This document shows, in pieces, positions 26,554 through 35,664 of a stretch of 64,000 bases of DNA. Position numbers and translations under genes: made by a program. Source of the DNA: Bacteroides sp. GM023 (GTDB taxonomy: Bacteria > Bacteroidota > Bacteroidia > Bacteroidales > Bacteroidaceae). Each line of letters starts with the position of its first letter. Positions within the stretch are counted from its first letter, which is position 1. Location: assembly GCF_014750685.1 (NCBI RefSeq), contig NZ_JAAXGE010000005.1, positions 496,001 through 560,000 on the forward strand, in the 5' to 3' direction. A model generated the notes under the pieces. The model made no database searches. It saw only the letters and a program-made list of their open reading frames with translations, and had not been told where the DNA came from.

Positions 26554-28878
26554 ATGAAACAACTCTTAAAATTAACCGGATGCCTGGCAGTGGCGGGACT
26601 ATTTGCCTCGTGCCAGTCTGTGCAGCAAGAAGCTGACTATCAAATCATCCCCTTGCCACAGGAAATTGTAACCGCCCAGGGAAGTCCCTTCATCCTGAAG
26701 AGCGGAGTGAAAATCCTTTATCCGGAAGGTAATGAAAAGATGCAACGCAACGCAAAATTCCTGGCCGACTACCTGAAAACCGCTACCGGAAAAGACTTCG
26801 CCATCGAAGCCGGAACAGAAGGCAAGAATGCCATCGTACTGGCATTGGGAACAGGTAACGAAAACCCCGAATCCTACCAGTTGAAAGTCACAGGTGACGG
26901 CGTCACTATCACCGGCCCGACAGAAGCCGGCGTATTCTACGGTATCCAGTCTTTGCGCAAATCCCTGCCTGTCGCCGTAGGCACAGACATCGCGATGCCT
27001 GCCGTGGAAATCAATGACTATCCCCGTTTCGGCTATCGTGGTGCACATTTCGACACCAGCCGCCACTTCTTCACCGTAGATGAAATAAAGACTTACATCG
27101 ACATGCAGGCATTGCACAACATGAATCGCTTGCATTGGCATATCACCGACGACCAGGGCTGGCGTCTGGAAATCAAAAAATACCCGAAACTGACAGAAAT
27201 CGGTTCCAAGAGAACGGAAACGGTCATTGGACGCAACTCCGGCGAGTATGACGGTAAACCTTACGGTGGATTCTATACGCAGGAGCAAGCAAAAGAAATC
27301 GTAGATTACGCTGCCGAACGCTATATCACCGTTGTACCGGAAATAGACCTGCCGGGACATATGCAGGCTGCTCTTGCCGCTTATCCGGAGCTCGGATGTA
27401 CAGGTGGCCCGTATGAAGTATGGAGACAATGGGGTGTATCCGAAGACGTACTTTGTGCCGGAAACGACCAGGTATTGAAATTCCTCGAAGACGTATATGG
27501 TGAACTGATTGAAATCTTCCCGTCAGAATATATCCATGTGGGTGGTGACGAATGTCCGAAAGTGAGATGGGAAAAATGCCCGAAGTGTCAGGCGCGTATC
27601 AAGACGTTGGGCTTGAAGTCGGATGGCAAGCATAGTAAGGAAGAACGCCTTCAGAGCTTCGTTATCAACCATATCGAAAAATTCCTCAACGAACACGGCC
27701 GTCAGATTATCGGCTGGGATGAAATCCTTGAAGGCGGACTTGCTCCGAATGCTACCGTTATGTCATGGCGTGGTGAAAAGGGTGGTATCGAAGCTGCTAA
27801 GCAGAAACACGATGTCATTATGACACCGAACACTTATCTGTATTTCGACTATTACCAGACGAAAGATACGGAAAATGAACCTCTTGGAATCGGTGGTTAC
27901 CTGCCGCTTGAGAGAGTGTATGGCTACGAACCGATGCCGGCATCTCTTACTCCGGAAGAACAGAAATATATTAAGGGAGTACAGGCTAATCTCTGGACTG
28001 AATACATACCTGCTTTCTCTCATGCACAGTATATGGTATTGCCTCGTTGGGCTGCTTTGTGTGAAGTTCAGTGGTCTGCTCCTGATAAGAAAAATTATGA
28101 TGACTTCCTGTCTCGTTTGCCACGTTTGATTAAATGGTATGAAGCAGAAGGATATAACTATGCCAAGCATGTATTTAATGTAACTGCCGAATATACCCCG
28201 AACCCGACAGACGGAACTTTGGATATAACTTTGACAACCATTGATAATGCACCTATCCATTATACGCTGGACGGCACAGAGCCTACCGCTGCATCTCCAC
28301 TTTATGAAGGCGTATTGAAAATCAAGGAAAACGTGACTCTTTCAGCCGTAGCTGTCCGTCCTACCGGAAACAGTCGGGTGATTTCCGAGAAAATTAATTT
28401 CAGCAAATCCAGCATGAAACCTATCGTTGCTAATCAGCCGGTGAACAAACAGTATATGTTTAAAGGCGCTCCCACATTGGTAGACGGCCTGAAAGGAAAC
28501 GGAAACTATAAGACGGGTCGTTGGATTGCGTTTTATAAGAATGATATGGATATGACTATCGACCTTCAGCAACCGACTGAAATATCAAGCGTTGCAATTT
28601 CTACTTGCGTAGAAAAAGGCGATTGGGTATTTGACGCAAGAGGATTATCAGTGGAAGTTTCAGATGATGGTAAGAACTTTACTAAAGTGGCTTCCGAAGA
28701 CTATCCGGCTATGAAGCAGGAGGACAAGAATGGTATCTATGAACATAAGTTGTCATTCACTCCGGTGAAGACTCAGTATGTAAAAGTGATTGCTTTGTCT
28801 GAAAGTAAAATTCCGGCATGGCATGGCGGAAAAGATAGTCCGGCATTCTTGTTTGTAGATGAAATAACCATAGATTGA
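26554..28878 (+). CDS. GH20 beta-hexosaminidase lipoprotein with C-terminal binding domains
   Basis: A 774-aa lipoprotein (lipobox FASC, Cys20). GH20b domain about 25-155, catalytic barrel from YPRFGYRGAHFDTSRHFF. Signatures are HWHITDDQGWRLEIKKYP and EIDLPGHMQAAL; catalytic D332-E333 lie in HVGGDEC. After the barrel there is a chitobiase C-terminal-type segment (YTLDGTEPTAASPLYEG, about 568-585) and an F5/8-type discoidin-like domain (about 640-774). It removes terminal beta-GlcNAc/GalNAc. The next gene, a paralogue, overlaps by one base (TGATG). Codon usage changes from C-ending to T-ending around 27400. Confidence 0.93.
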   Translation: MKQLLKLTGCLAVAGLFASCQSVQQEADYQIIPLPQEIVTAQGSPFILKSGVKILYPEGNEKMQRNAKFLADYLKTATGKDFAIEAGTEGKNAIVLALGTGNENPESYQLKVTGDGVTITGPTEAGVFYGIQSLRKSLPVAVGTDIAMPAVEINDYPRFGYRGAHFDTSRHFFTVDEIKTYIDMQALHNMNRLHWHITDDQGWRLEIKKYPKLTEIGSKRTETVIGRNSGEYDGKPYGGFYTQEQAKEIVDYAAERYITVVPEIDLPGHMQAALAAYPELGCTGGPYEVWRQWGVSEDVLCAGNDQVLKFLEDVYGELIEIFPSEYIHVGGDECPKVRWEKCPKCQARIKTLGLKSDGKHSKEERLQSFVINHIEKFLNEHGRQIIGWDEILEGGLAPNATVMSWRGEKGGIEAAKQKHDVIMTPNTYLYFDYYQTKDTENEPLGIGGYLPLERVYGYEPMPASLTPEEQKYIKGVQANLWTEYIPAFSHAQYMVLPRWAALCEVQWSAPDKKNYDDFLSRLPRLIKWYEAEGYNYAKHVFNVTAEYTPNPTDGTLDITLTTIDNAPIHYTLDGTEPTAASPLYEGVLKIKENVTLSAVAVRPTGNSRVISEKINFSKSSMKPIVANQPVNKQYMFKGAPTLVDGLKGNGNYKTGRWIAFYKNDMDMTIDLQQPTEISSVAISTCVEKGDWVFDARGLSVEVSDDGKNFTKVASEDYPAMKQEDKNGIYEHKLSFTPVKTQYVKVIALSESKIPAWHGGKDSPAFLFVDEITID

Positions 28879-30950
28879 TGAATATAAGAAAGAGATACAC
28901 TAAAGTTTGTCTTTTCTTATGGATATTAGGGATGTGCTTGCTTGCACATCCCATAAATGCACAGTCCGTCATACCTGTTCCATTGAAGATGGAGCAGAGG
29001 ACGGGCTCTTTTTTACTGTCAGAGAAAACAAAACTTTATACAAACCTACAAGGTGGAGAAGCGCAACTTTGGGAGAACTACCTGCAAACATTGCCCGTTC
29101 CCCTGAAGAAAGGGAAAAAGAAAGACACCCGTCAAGTCATTTCCCTGCTGATAACCGAAAAGAACGACCGATTGTCCTCTCCCGAGAGCTACACCCTCTC
29201 CGTAACCCCGGAACGGGTACTGATTCAAGCCACTTCAGGAGCCGGACTATTCTACGGTATGCAAACCCTGTTGCAACTGCTCCAACCATCGGCTACGGGC
29301 TATTCCGTTGCTTCTGTCGAAATAGAAGACACCCCGCGCTTCGCCTATCGTGGCTTTATGCTCGACGTGTCCCGCCATTTCTCCACCAAAGAATTTGTGA
29401 AGAAACAGATAGACGCACTGGCCTACTATAAAATCAACCGCCTTCATCTGCATCTCACAGACGCGGCAGGCTGGCGAATTGAAATAAAGAAATACCCTCT
29501 GCTCACCGAATTTGCAGCTTGGCGTCCCGAAGCCAACTGGAAAAAATGGTGGAACGGCGACCGTAAATACGTCCGTTTCGACGAGCCCGGTGCATCCGGC
29601 GGCTACTACACCCAGGACGACATTCGCGAGATTCTGGACTATGCCCGCCAACATTACATCACCGTCATCCCCGAAATCGAGATGCCTTCCCATTCGGAAG
29701 AAGTACTGGCAGCCTACCCGCAACTATCCTGTTCGGGCGAGCCTTACAAGAATTCCGACTTCTGTGTCGGCAACGAAGAAACATTCACCTTCCTCGAAAA
29801 TGTCCTGACGGAAGTCATGGAACTTTTCCCGTCCGAATACATTCATGTAGGCGGTGATGAGGCCGGCAAATCGGCTTGGAAGACCTGCCCCAAATGTCAG
29901 AAGAGAATGAAGGACGAGCACCTCGCCAACGTAGACGAACTGCAAAGCTACCTGATACACCGCATTGAGAAATTCCTGAACGACCACGGCCGCCATCTGC
30001 TCGGATGGGACGAAATTCTTCAAGGCGGTATAGCCCCCAACGCGACCGTCATGTCATGGCGTGGCGAAGAAGGCGGTATCGCAGCTGTAACCTCCGGTCA
30101 TCATGCCATCATGACACCGGGCGCCTATTGCTACCTCGATAGTTACCAGGATGCACCCTATTCCCAACCGGAAGCCATCGGTGGCTACCTGCCGTTGAAG
30201 AAAGTATATTCTTACAACCCCATTCCCGCCTCTCTGACACCGGAACAAGCGAAACTTGTCTACGGCGTCCAAGGCAACCTGTGGGTAGAATATATCCCGA
30301 CTCCCGAACACGTCGAATACATGGTTTATCCCCGTATCCTGGCACTGGCAGAAGTAGGCTGGTCAGCTCCCGAACGTAAATCATGGCCGGATTTCCATAC
30401 CCGTGCCCTGAAAGCCGTAGCGGACTTGCAAGCCAAAGGCTACCATCCCTTCGACCTGAAAAACGAAATCGGAAGCCGTCCCGAATCCACCCAACCCGTC
30501 ACGCACCTTGCCTTAGGCAAGAAAGTAATCTATAACGCTCCGTACAGCCCCCATTATCCCGCCCAAGGCAACACCGCCCTGACAGACGGCATACGTGGCG
30601 ACTGGACTTACGGTGACGGTTGCTGGCAAGGCTTTATCGACGGCGACCGCCTGGACGTGACGATTGACCTCGAAGCTGCGACTGCCATCCACTCCGTTAC
30701 AGCTGCCTTTATGCAAGTGATAGGCGCAGAAGTATTCCTTCCCGCATCTGTCACCATTTCCGTCTCCGACGATGGAACCAACTTTACGGAACTGAAACAT
30801 CAAACTTTTGAAGTAACCAAGGCCAATCCCATTAAATTTACAGACATCTCTTGGGAAGGAAACGCCCGTGGAAGATATGTGCGTTATCAGGCAAAGGCCG
30901 GAAAAGAGTTTGGTGGTTGGATATTTACCGACGAGATAATCGTGAAATAA
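28878..30950 (+). CDS. GH20 beta-hexosaminidase with C-terminal discoidin-like domain
   Basis: A 690-aa exported GH20 enzyme. The ATG at 28878 overlaps the preceding stop (TGATG), so translation is probably coupled. Signal peptide to PINAQ (about 29). GH20b about 30-145; barrel from FAYRGFMLDVSRHF. It has HLHLTDAAGWRIEIKKYP, EIEMPSHSEEVLAAYPQL and catalytic D327-E328 in HVGGDEAG. The C-terminal 140 residues resemble an F5/8-type carbohydrate-binding domain. It lacks the chitobiase-type insert of the neighbour. Codons become strongly C-ending after about 29050, unlike the T-rich second half of the preceding gene, suggesting different histories for the two paralogues. Confidence 0.93.
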   Translation: MNIRKRYTKVCLFLWILGMCLLAHPINAQSVIPVPLKMEQRTGSFLLSEKTKLYTNLQGGEAQLWENYLQTLPVPLKKGKKKDTRQVISLLITEKNDRLSSPESYTLSVTPERVLIQATSGAGLFYGMQTLLQLLQPSATGYSVASVEIEDTPRFAYRGFMLDVSRHFSTKEFVKKQIDALAYYKINRLHLHLTDAAGWRIEIKKYPLLTEFAAWRPEANWKKWWNGDRKYVRFDEPGASGGYYTQDDIREILDYARQHYITVIPEIEMPSHSEEVLAAYPQLSCSGEPYKNSDFCVGNEETFTFLENVLTEVMELFPSEYIHVGGDEAGKSAWKTCPKCQKRMKDEHLANVDELQSYLIHRIEKFLNDHGRHLLGWDEILQGGIAPNATVMSWRGEEGGIAAVTSGHHAIMTPGAYCYLDSYQDAPYSQPEAIGGYLPLKKVYSYNPIPASLTPEQAKLVYGVQGNLWVEYIPTPEHVEYMVYPRILALAEVGWSAPERKSWPDFHTRALKAVADLQAKGYHPFDLKNEIGSRPESTQPVTHLALGKKVIYNAPYSPHYPAQGNTALTDGIRGDWTYGDGCWQGFIDGDRLDVTIDLEAATAIHSVTAAFMQVIGAEVFLPASVTISVSDDGTNFTELKHQTFEVTKANPIKFTDISWEGNARGRYVRYQAKAGKEFGGWIFTDEIIVK

Positions 30951-31050
30951 AGTACACGAAATTACAGTGAGATAAAAGCCACTAAATAATAGTGAGATAA
31001 AGTACACGAAATTGTAGTGAAATAAAATCCACGAAAAGATAGTGAATTAG
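30951..31050. repeat. four 25-bp tandem repeats
   Basis: Units at 30951, 30976, 31001 and 31026, each exactly 25 bp, share a CCACGAAA/ACACGAAA half and a TAGTGARATAA half. The first starts directly after the GH20 stop codon, whose last bases (CGTGAAATAA) already resemble the repeat. No gene is present between here and 31184. Confidence 0.75.
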
Positions 31051-31112
31051 AACATACGGTCGGAATCAACTCGAAAAAAAGTGTCAAATTCTAGCTGTAT
31101 TTATGAATAAAA

Positions 31113-31147
31113 GAAGGAATCTACTCAACCAGATTCCTTCTTTTTTT
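31113..31147 (+). terminator. rho-independent terminator of the sialoglycan PUL
   Basis: GAAGGAATCT (31113-31122) and AGATTCCTTC (31131-31140), loop of 8 nt, then a run of seven T. This is a textbook terminator after the GH20 genes and separates them from the next PUL. Confidence 0.9.
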
Positions 31148-31149
31148 GT

Positions 31150-31157
31150 TATATTTG
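31150..31157 (+). promoter_or_regulatory. -7 element for the third SusC/SusD operon
   Basis: TATATTTG fits the Bacteroides -7 consensus; the SusC ATG lies 27 bp downstream. The region where a -33 TTTG is expected is occupied by the terminator stem at 31131-31140, so the -33 element is poor. Confidence 0.6.
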
Positions 31158-31183
31158 TAGTATTACCTTAAAAACTAATCATT

Positions 31184-33931
31184 ATGGTACGACGACACAG
31201 CAGACTAACATTTCTCGGCTTTCTTCTGATAACCTCTTGTAGCAGCCTGTTTGCGCAGAAGATTCCCGTAACAGTTCCCATAGATTCCTTAATCACGGTA
31301 GGATATGCAACCGGAAGTTTAAAAACCATCTCCGGCTCCGTAGAAAAAATCACGGAAAGACAGATGAACAAAGACCAGATAACGAATCCTCTCGAAGCGA
31401 TTCGCGGTCGTGTCCCCGGTCTTACCATCCAGCGGGGAAGTAACGGACCCGCCGCCCTCGACGCAGTACGCCTGCGGGGAACCACCTCTCTGACCAGTGG
31501 CAATGACCCGCTAATCATCGTCGACGGAGTATTCGGCGACCTTAGTATGCTGACCTCTATTTACCCCACCGACATCGAGAGCTTCACCATCCTGAAAGAC
31601 GCTTCCGAAACCGCCCAGTATGGTTCACGCGGTGCGTCCGGTGTCATAGAAGTCACCACGAAAAAAGGAAGGCAAGGCAAAACGCAAGTCGCCTACAACG
31701 GTAGCTTCGGCATCTCCACCGTCTACAAAAACCTGAAAATGCTCTCCGGCAATGAATTTCGCCAGGTAGCTTCAGAACGTGGCATCTCCATCCTCGACAA
31801 AGGAAACAACACCAACTTCCAAAAAGAAATAGAACAAACCGGCTTACAGCAGAATCACCACATCGCCTTCTACGGCGGTTCCAGTGAATCCAATTATCGT
31901 GTCTCCCTCGGTTTCATGGACCGTCAGGGAGTCATACTGAACGAGGACATGAAGAACTTCACCTCAAACATGAACATGAACCAAAAGATGTTCGACGGTT
32001 TCCTGGACTGCGAACTGGGAATGTTCGGCTCCATCCTCAAGAACCACAATCTGGTAGATTATCAGAAAACATTCTACTCCGCCGCTACCTTCAACCCCAC
32101 GTACCCCAACCATAAAGACCCCGTCACCAACTCTTGGGACGGCATCACCACCGCCAGCCAAATCACCAACCCGCTGGCATGGATGGAAGTGCAGGACGAC
32201 GACGCCACCTCGCATATCAGCACCCACGCCCGCCTGACCTTCAACCTGATGAAAGAATTGAAATTCGTCCTGTTCGGCGCCTATACCTACAATATCGTCG
32301 AAAACTCCCAATACCTTCCCACCTCTGTATGGGCAAACGGCCAAGCCTACAAAGGAACTAAAAAGCGTGAATCCCTGCTAGGCAACATGATGCTGACCTA
32401 CAAGAAGAACTGGAGAAAACACTTCTTCGACGCACTCGCCCTTGCCGAAGTTCAAAAAGAAACTTACACCGGATACTACACCACAGTGACCAACTTCAGC
32501 ACTGACAAATTCGGCTACAACAACCTGCAAGCAGGAGCGCTCCGCCTGTGGGAAGGTACGAACTCCTACTACGAGCAACCCCGCCTTGCCTCTTTCATGG
32601 GACGCTTCAACTACACCTACGCCGACCGCTACATCTTAACCCTGAACGCCCGTACGGACGCATCCTCAAAATTTGGCTCCAATCATAAATGGGGATTTTT
32701 CCCTTCCGCATCCGCCGCCTGGGTAATCAGTGAAGAGAAATTCATGAAACAACTCCCCATGGTCGACAACTTGAAATTCCGTATCGGCTACGGTTTGGCA
32801 GGTAACCAAAGCGGAATTGACTCCTACACAACCCTCAACCTCGTCAAACCGAACGGTGTTGTCCCCGTAGGAAACTCCGCCATCGTCTCCCTGGGCGACT
32901 TGCGAAATACCAACCCCGACTTGAAATGGGAAGTAAAGCATACCTTCAACACCGGTTTCGACGTCGCCCTGTTCGGCAACCGCCTGCTGCTATCCGCCAA
33001 CTATTACAATTCCCGCACCACCGATATGCTCTACCTCTACAATGTCAGCGTACCGCCATTCACCTACAACACCCTGTTGGCGAACATCGGCTCCATGCGC
33101 AACTGGGGTACTGAAATCGCCATCGGTATCACCCCTCTGAAAACACCGGACATGGAACTGAACATCAACGCCAACATCACTTTCCAACGCAACAAACTGC
33201 TCTCCCTGAGCGGTATGTACAACGGCGAAATGATTTCCGCCCCCGAATACAAAAGTCTTGCCAGCCTTGACGGCGCCGGCTTCCACGGCGGATACAACCA
33301 CATCGTCTACCAAATGGTAGGACAACCCTTAGGCGTCTTCTACCTTCCCCACAGCACCGGACTGGAATCCGACGGTAAGGGCGGATACACCTACGGCATC
33401 GCCGACCTGAACGGCGGTGGTGTCAGCCTCGAAGACGGTGAAGACCGCTACGTAGCCGGGCAAGCCGTTCCCAAAACGATACTCGGCTCCAATATCAGCT
33501 TCCGCTACAAACGCTTCGACCTCTCCGTCCAAATCAACGGCGCTTTTGGGCACAAAATCTACAACGGAACATCCCTGACGTATATGAACATGAATATCTT
33601 CCCCGACTACAACGTCATGAAAGCCGCCCCGAAGCAGAACATCAAAGACCAAACCGCCACCGACTACTGGCTGGAAAAAGGAGACTATGTCAACTTCGAC
33701 TACGTCACCCTGGGCTGGAATGTTCCCATAGAGAAAGTACAGAAACTCAAAAAGTATGTCCGTTCCCTACGCCTGGCGTTCACCGTCAACAACCTGGCAA
33801 CTATCTCCGGCTATTCGGGACTCTCTCCGATGATTAACAGCTCCACCGTCAACTCAACCTTAGGCGTGGACGACAAACGCGGTTACCCATTAGCCCGCAC
33901 CTACATACTAGGATTAAGTATTAACTTCTAA
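31184..33931 (+). CDS. SusC-like TonB-dependent transporter lacking the N-terminal regulatory-like domain
   Basis: A 915-aa TonB-dependent receptor. Signal peptide to SSLFAQ (about 25). Unlike the other two SusC proteins here it has no carboxypeptidase-regulatory-like domain: the plug begins almost at once (ITVGYATGSLKTISGSVEKI, NPLEAIRGRVPGLTIQRG, LRGTTSLTSGNDPLIIVDG, QYGSRGASGVIEVTTKKG). A full barrel follows, ending LSINF. The length, about 180 aa shorter than its neighbours, is mostly explained by the missing domain. It is paired with a SusD gene 32 bp downstream. No enzyme gene follows, so the substrate cannot be inferred. Confidence 0.92.
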   Translation: MVRRHSRLTFLGFLLITSCSSLFAQKIPVTVPIDSLITVGYATGSLKTISGSVEKITERQMNKDQITNPLEAIRGRVPGLTIQRGSNGPAALDAVRLRGTTSLTSGNDPLIIVDGVFGDLSMLTSIYPTDIESFTILKDASETAQYGSRGASGVIEVTTKKGRQGKTQVAYNGSFGISTVYKNLKMLSGNEFRQVASERGISILDKGNNTNFQKEIEQTGLQQNHHIAFYGGSSESNYRVSLGFMDRQGVILNEDMKNFTSNMNMNQKMFDGFLDCELGMFGSILKNHNLVDYQKTFYSAATFNPTYPNHKDPVTNSWDGITTASQITNPLAWMEVQDDDATSHISTHARLTFNLMKELKFVLFGAYTYNIVENSQYLPTSVWANGQAYKGTKKRESLLGNMMLTYKKNWRKHFFDALALAEVQKETYTGYYTTVTNFSTDKFGYNNLQAGALRLWEGTNSYYEQPRLASFMGRFNYTYADRYILTLNARTDASSKFGSNHKWGFFPSASAAWVISEEKFMKQLPMVDNLKFRIGYGLAGNQSGIDSYTTLNLVKPNGVVPVGNSAIVSLGDLRNTNPDLKWEVKHTFNTGFDVALFGNRLLLSANYYNSRTTDMLYLYNVSVPPFTYNTLLANIGSMRNWGTEIAIGITPLKTPDMELNINANITFQRNKLLSLSGMYNGEMISAPEYKSLASLDGAGFHGGYNHIVYQMVGQPLGVFYLPHSTGLESDGKGGYTYGIADLNGGGVSLEDGEDRYVAGQAVPKTILGSNISFRYKRFDLSVQINGAFGHKIYNGTSLTYMNMNIFPDYNVMKAAPKQNIKDQTATDYWLEKGDYVNFDYVTLGWNVPIEKVQKLKKYVRSLRLAFTVNNLATISGYSGLSPMINSSTVNSTLGVDDKRGYPLARTYILGLSINF

Positions 33932-33963
33932 GAACTAAGTATCAACCTCTAAAAGAGAACAAC

Positions 33964-35598
33964 ATGATAAAAACATATTTGAAAAATATAGGACTTATCC
34001 TTATTGCATGCACCACTCTCTTTTCATGCGATAAATTCCTGGAAGAAAATCCAAAGGATAAACTTCCCGCCGATGACGTTTACAACAAACTGTCAGACGT
34101 ATATCTCAACGCCGTAGCCTCGCTCTATACCTACATCGGCGGTTACAGCGACAGCCAGGGACTGCAAGGAACGGGCAGGGGAGTCTACGACCTCAACACC
34201 TTCACCACCGACGAAGCCATCATCCCGACACGTGGCGGCGACTGGTACGACGGTGGCTTTTGGCAAGGTCTGTTCCTCCACGACTGGGGCATCGAGAACG
34301 ACGCCATCCAAGCCACTTGGGAATACCTCTACAAAGTCGTCATGCTAAGCAACAAATCCTTAGAAATAATAGACAAATACAGCGCCACCCACTCCGATGC
34401 CGAACTTCCCGCATACCGGGCAGAAGTTCAAGCCCTGCGTGCTATGTATTATTATTACCTGATGGACTTATTCGCCCGCGTCCCCCTGGTACAATCTTCC
34501 TCCCTATCCATCAAAGACGTAGTCCAAAGCGACCGAAAGACCATCTTTGAATTTATCTTCAGCCAACTACAGGAAGCCGCCCCTTTACTCAGCGACACCC
34601 ACAGCAACCAATCCGGCCCTTACTACGGTCGTATCACCCGCCCCGTGGTCACCTTCCTGCTAGCCAAGCTAGCCCTGAACGCCGAAATCTACACCGATAA
34701 CGACTGGACGGACACGCAACGTCCGGACGGAAAGAACATCAAATTCACCGTAAACGGTAACGAACTCAACGCCTGGGAAACGACCATATACTACTGCGAC
34801 CAGCTAAAATCCCTCGGCTACAAACTGGAACCGAAATACGAAACGAACTTCTCCATATTCAACGAACCATCGGCGGAGAACATCTTCACTATCCCGATGA
34901 ACAAAACCCTGTACACCAACCAAATGCAGTACCTTTTCCGCTCCCGCCACTATAACCACGCCAAAGCCTACGGACTAAGCGGCGAGAACGGCCCCAGCGC
35001 AACGATTGAAGCCCTCGAAACCTTCGGCTACGAAACACCCGGACAAGACCCCCGTTTCGACATCTGTTACTTCGCCGGCATCGTACACGATCTCAAAGGC
35101 AACATCATCAAACTGGACAACGGCACCGTCCTTGAATATCTCCCCTGGGATGTCGCCCTCGACATCACCGACACCCCCTATGAACAAACAGCAGGTGCCC
35201 GCATGAAAAAGTACGAAGTAGACCCCACCGCCACCAAAGACGGTAAACTGATGGAAAACGACATTGTCCTCTTCCGCTACGCCGATGTCTTATTGATGAA
35301 GAGCGAAGCAAAAGTACGCAACGGCGAAAACGGCGATGATGAACTGAACGAAGTACGCAGCCGTGTGAACGCTTCTTCCCGTCCCGCCACCTTAGAAAAT
35401 ATTCTTGCCGAACGCCAACTCGAACTGGCATGGGAAGGTTGGAGACGCCAAGACTTGATACGCTTCGGGCAGTTCACAAGAGCTTATAGCAGCCGTCCGC
35501 AATTGCCCAAAGAGGAGAGTGGTTATACCACTGTATTCCCCATCCCCGAAAAGATACGGGTAATGAATGATAATCTGACGCAGAATCCGGGATACTAA
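33964..35598 (+). CDS. SusD-like surface lipoprotein (third pair)
   Basis: A 544-aa SusD family lipoprotein. The lipobox is LFSC (Cys22) followed by DKFLEENPKDKLPADDVY. Family features are the helical ALRAMYYYYLMDLFARVPLVQ segment, LFRYADVLLMKSEAKVRNG, NEVRSRVNAS, ILAERQLELAWEGWRRQDLIRFGQF and the terminal IPEKIRVMNDNLTQNPGY. This C-terminal form is the RagB/SusD subtype seen with oligopeptide or varied glycan importers. It follows its SusC partner by 32 bp and ends the operon at a strong bidirectional terminator. Confidence 0.92.
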   Translation: MIKTYLKNIGLILIACTTLFSCDKFLEENPKDKLPADDVYNKLSDVYLNAVASLYTYIGGYSDSQGLQGTGRGVYDLNTFTTDEAIIPTRGGDWYDGGFWQGLFLHDWGIENDAIQATWEYLYKVVMLSNKSLEIIDKYSATHSDAELPAYRAEVQALRAMYYYYLMDLFARVPLVQSSSLSIKDVVQSDRKTIFEFIFSQLQEAAPLLSDTHSNQSGPYYGRITRPVVTFLLAKLALNAEIYTDNDWTDTQRPDGKNIKFTVNGNELNAWETTIYYCDQLKSLGYKLEPKYETNFSIFNEPSAENIFTIPMNKTLYTNQMQYLFRSRHYNHAKAYGLSGENGPSATIEALETFGYETPGQDPRFDICYFAGIVHDLKGNIIKLDNGTVLEYLPWDVALDITDTPYEQTAGARMKKYEVDPTATKDGKLMENDIVLFRYADVLLMKSEAKVRNGENGDDELNEVRSRVNASSRPATLENILAERQLELAWEGWRRQDLIRFGQFTRAYSSRPQLPKEESGYTTVFPIPEKIRVMNDNLTQNPGY

Positions 35599-35604
35599 CA
35601 AAGA

Positions 35605-35641
35605 AAAAGCTTCGACCTTCATAAAGAAAGTCGAAGCTTTT
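35605..35641. terminator. bidirectional terminator between susD and dnaJ
   Basis: AAAAGCTTCGAC (35605-35616) pairs with GTCGAAGCTTTT (35630-35641) over a 13-nt loop. A-rich and T-rich flanks make it work on both strands, as expected between convergent genes. Confidence 0.85.
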
Positions 35642-35664
35642 TATATCAATCTCTTATAGTTCCA

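Noticed and set aside
26599..27429. A 276-codon open frame on the minus strand
   Set aside because: It lies wholly antisense to a clear GH20 gene, has no domain or promoter, and is explained by codon bias.
31113..31157. Terminator and promoter as a riboswitch
   Set aside because: The hairpin is followed at once by its T-run and lies upstream of the -7 element, so it is not in the downstream mRNA leader.
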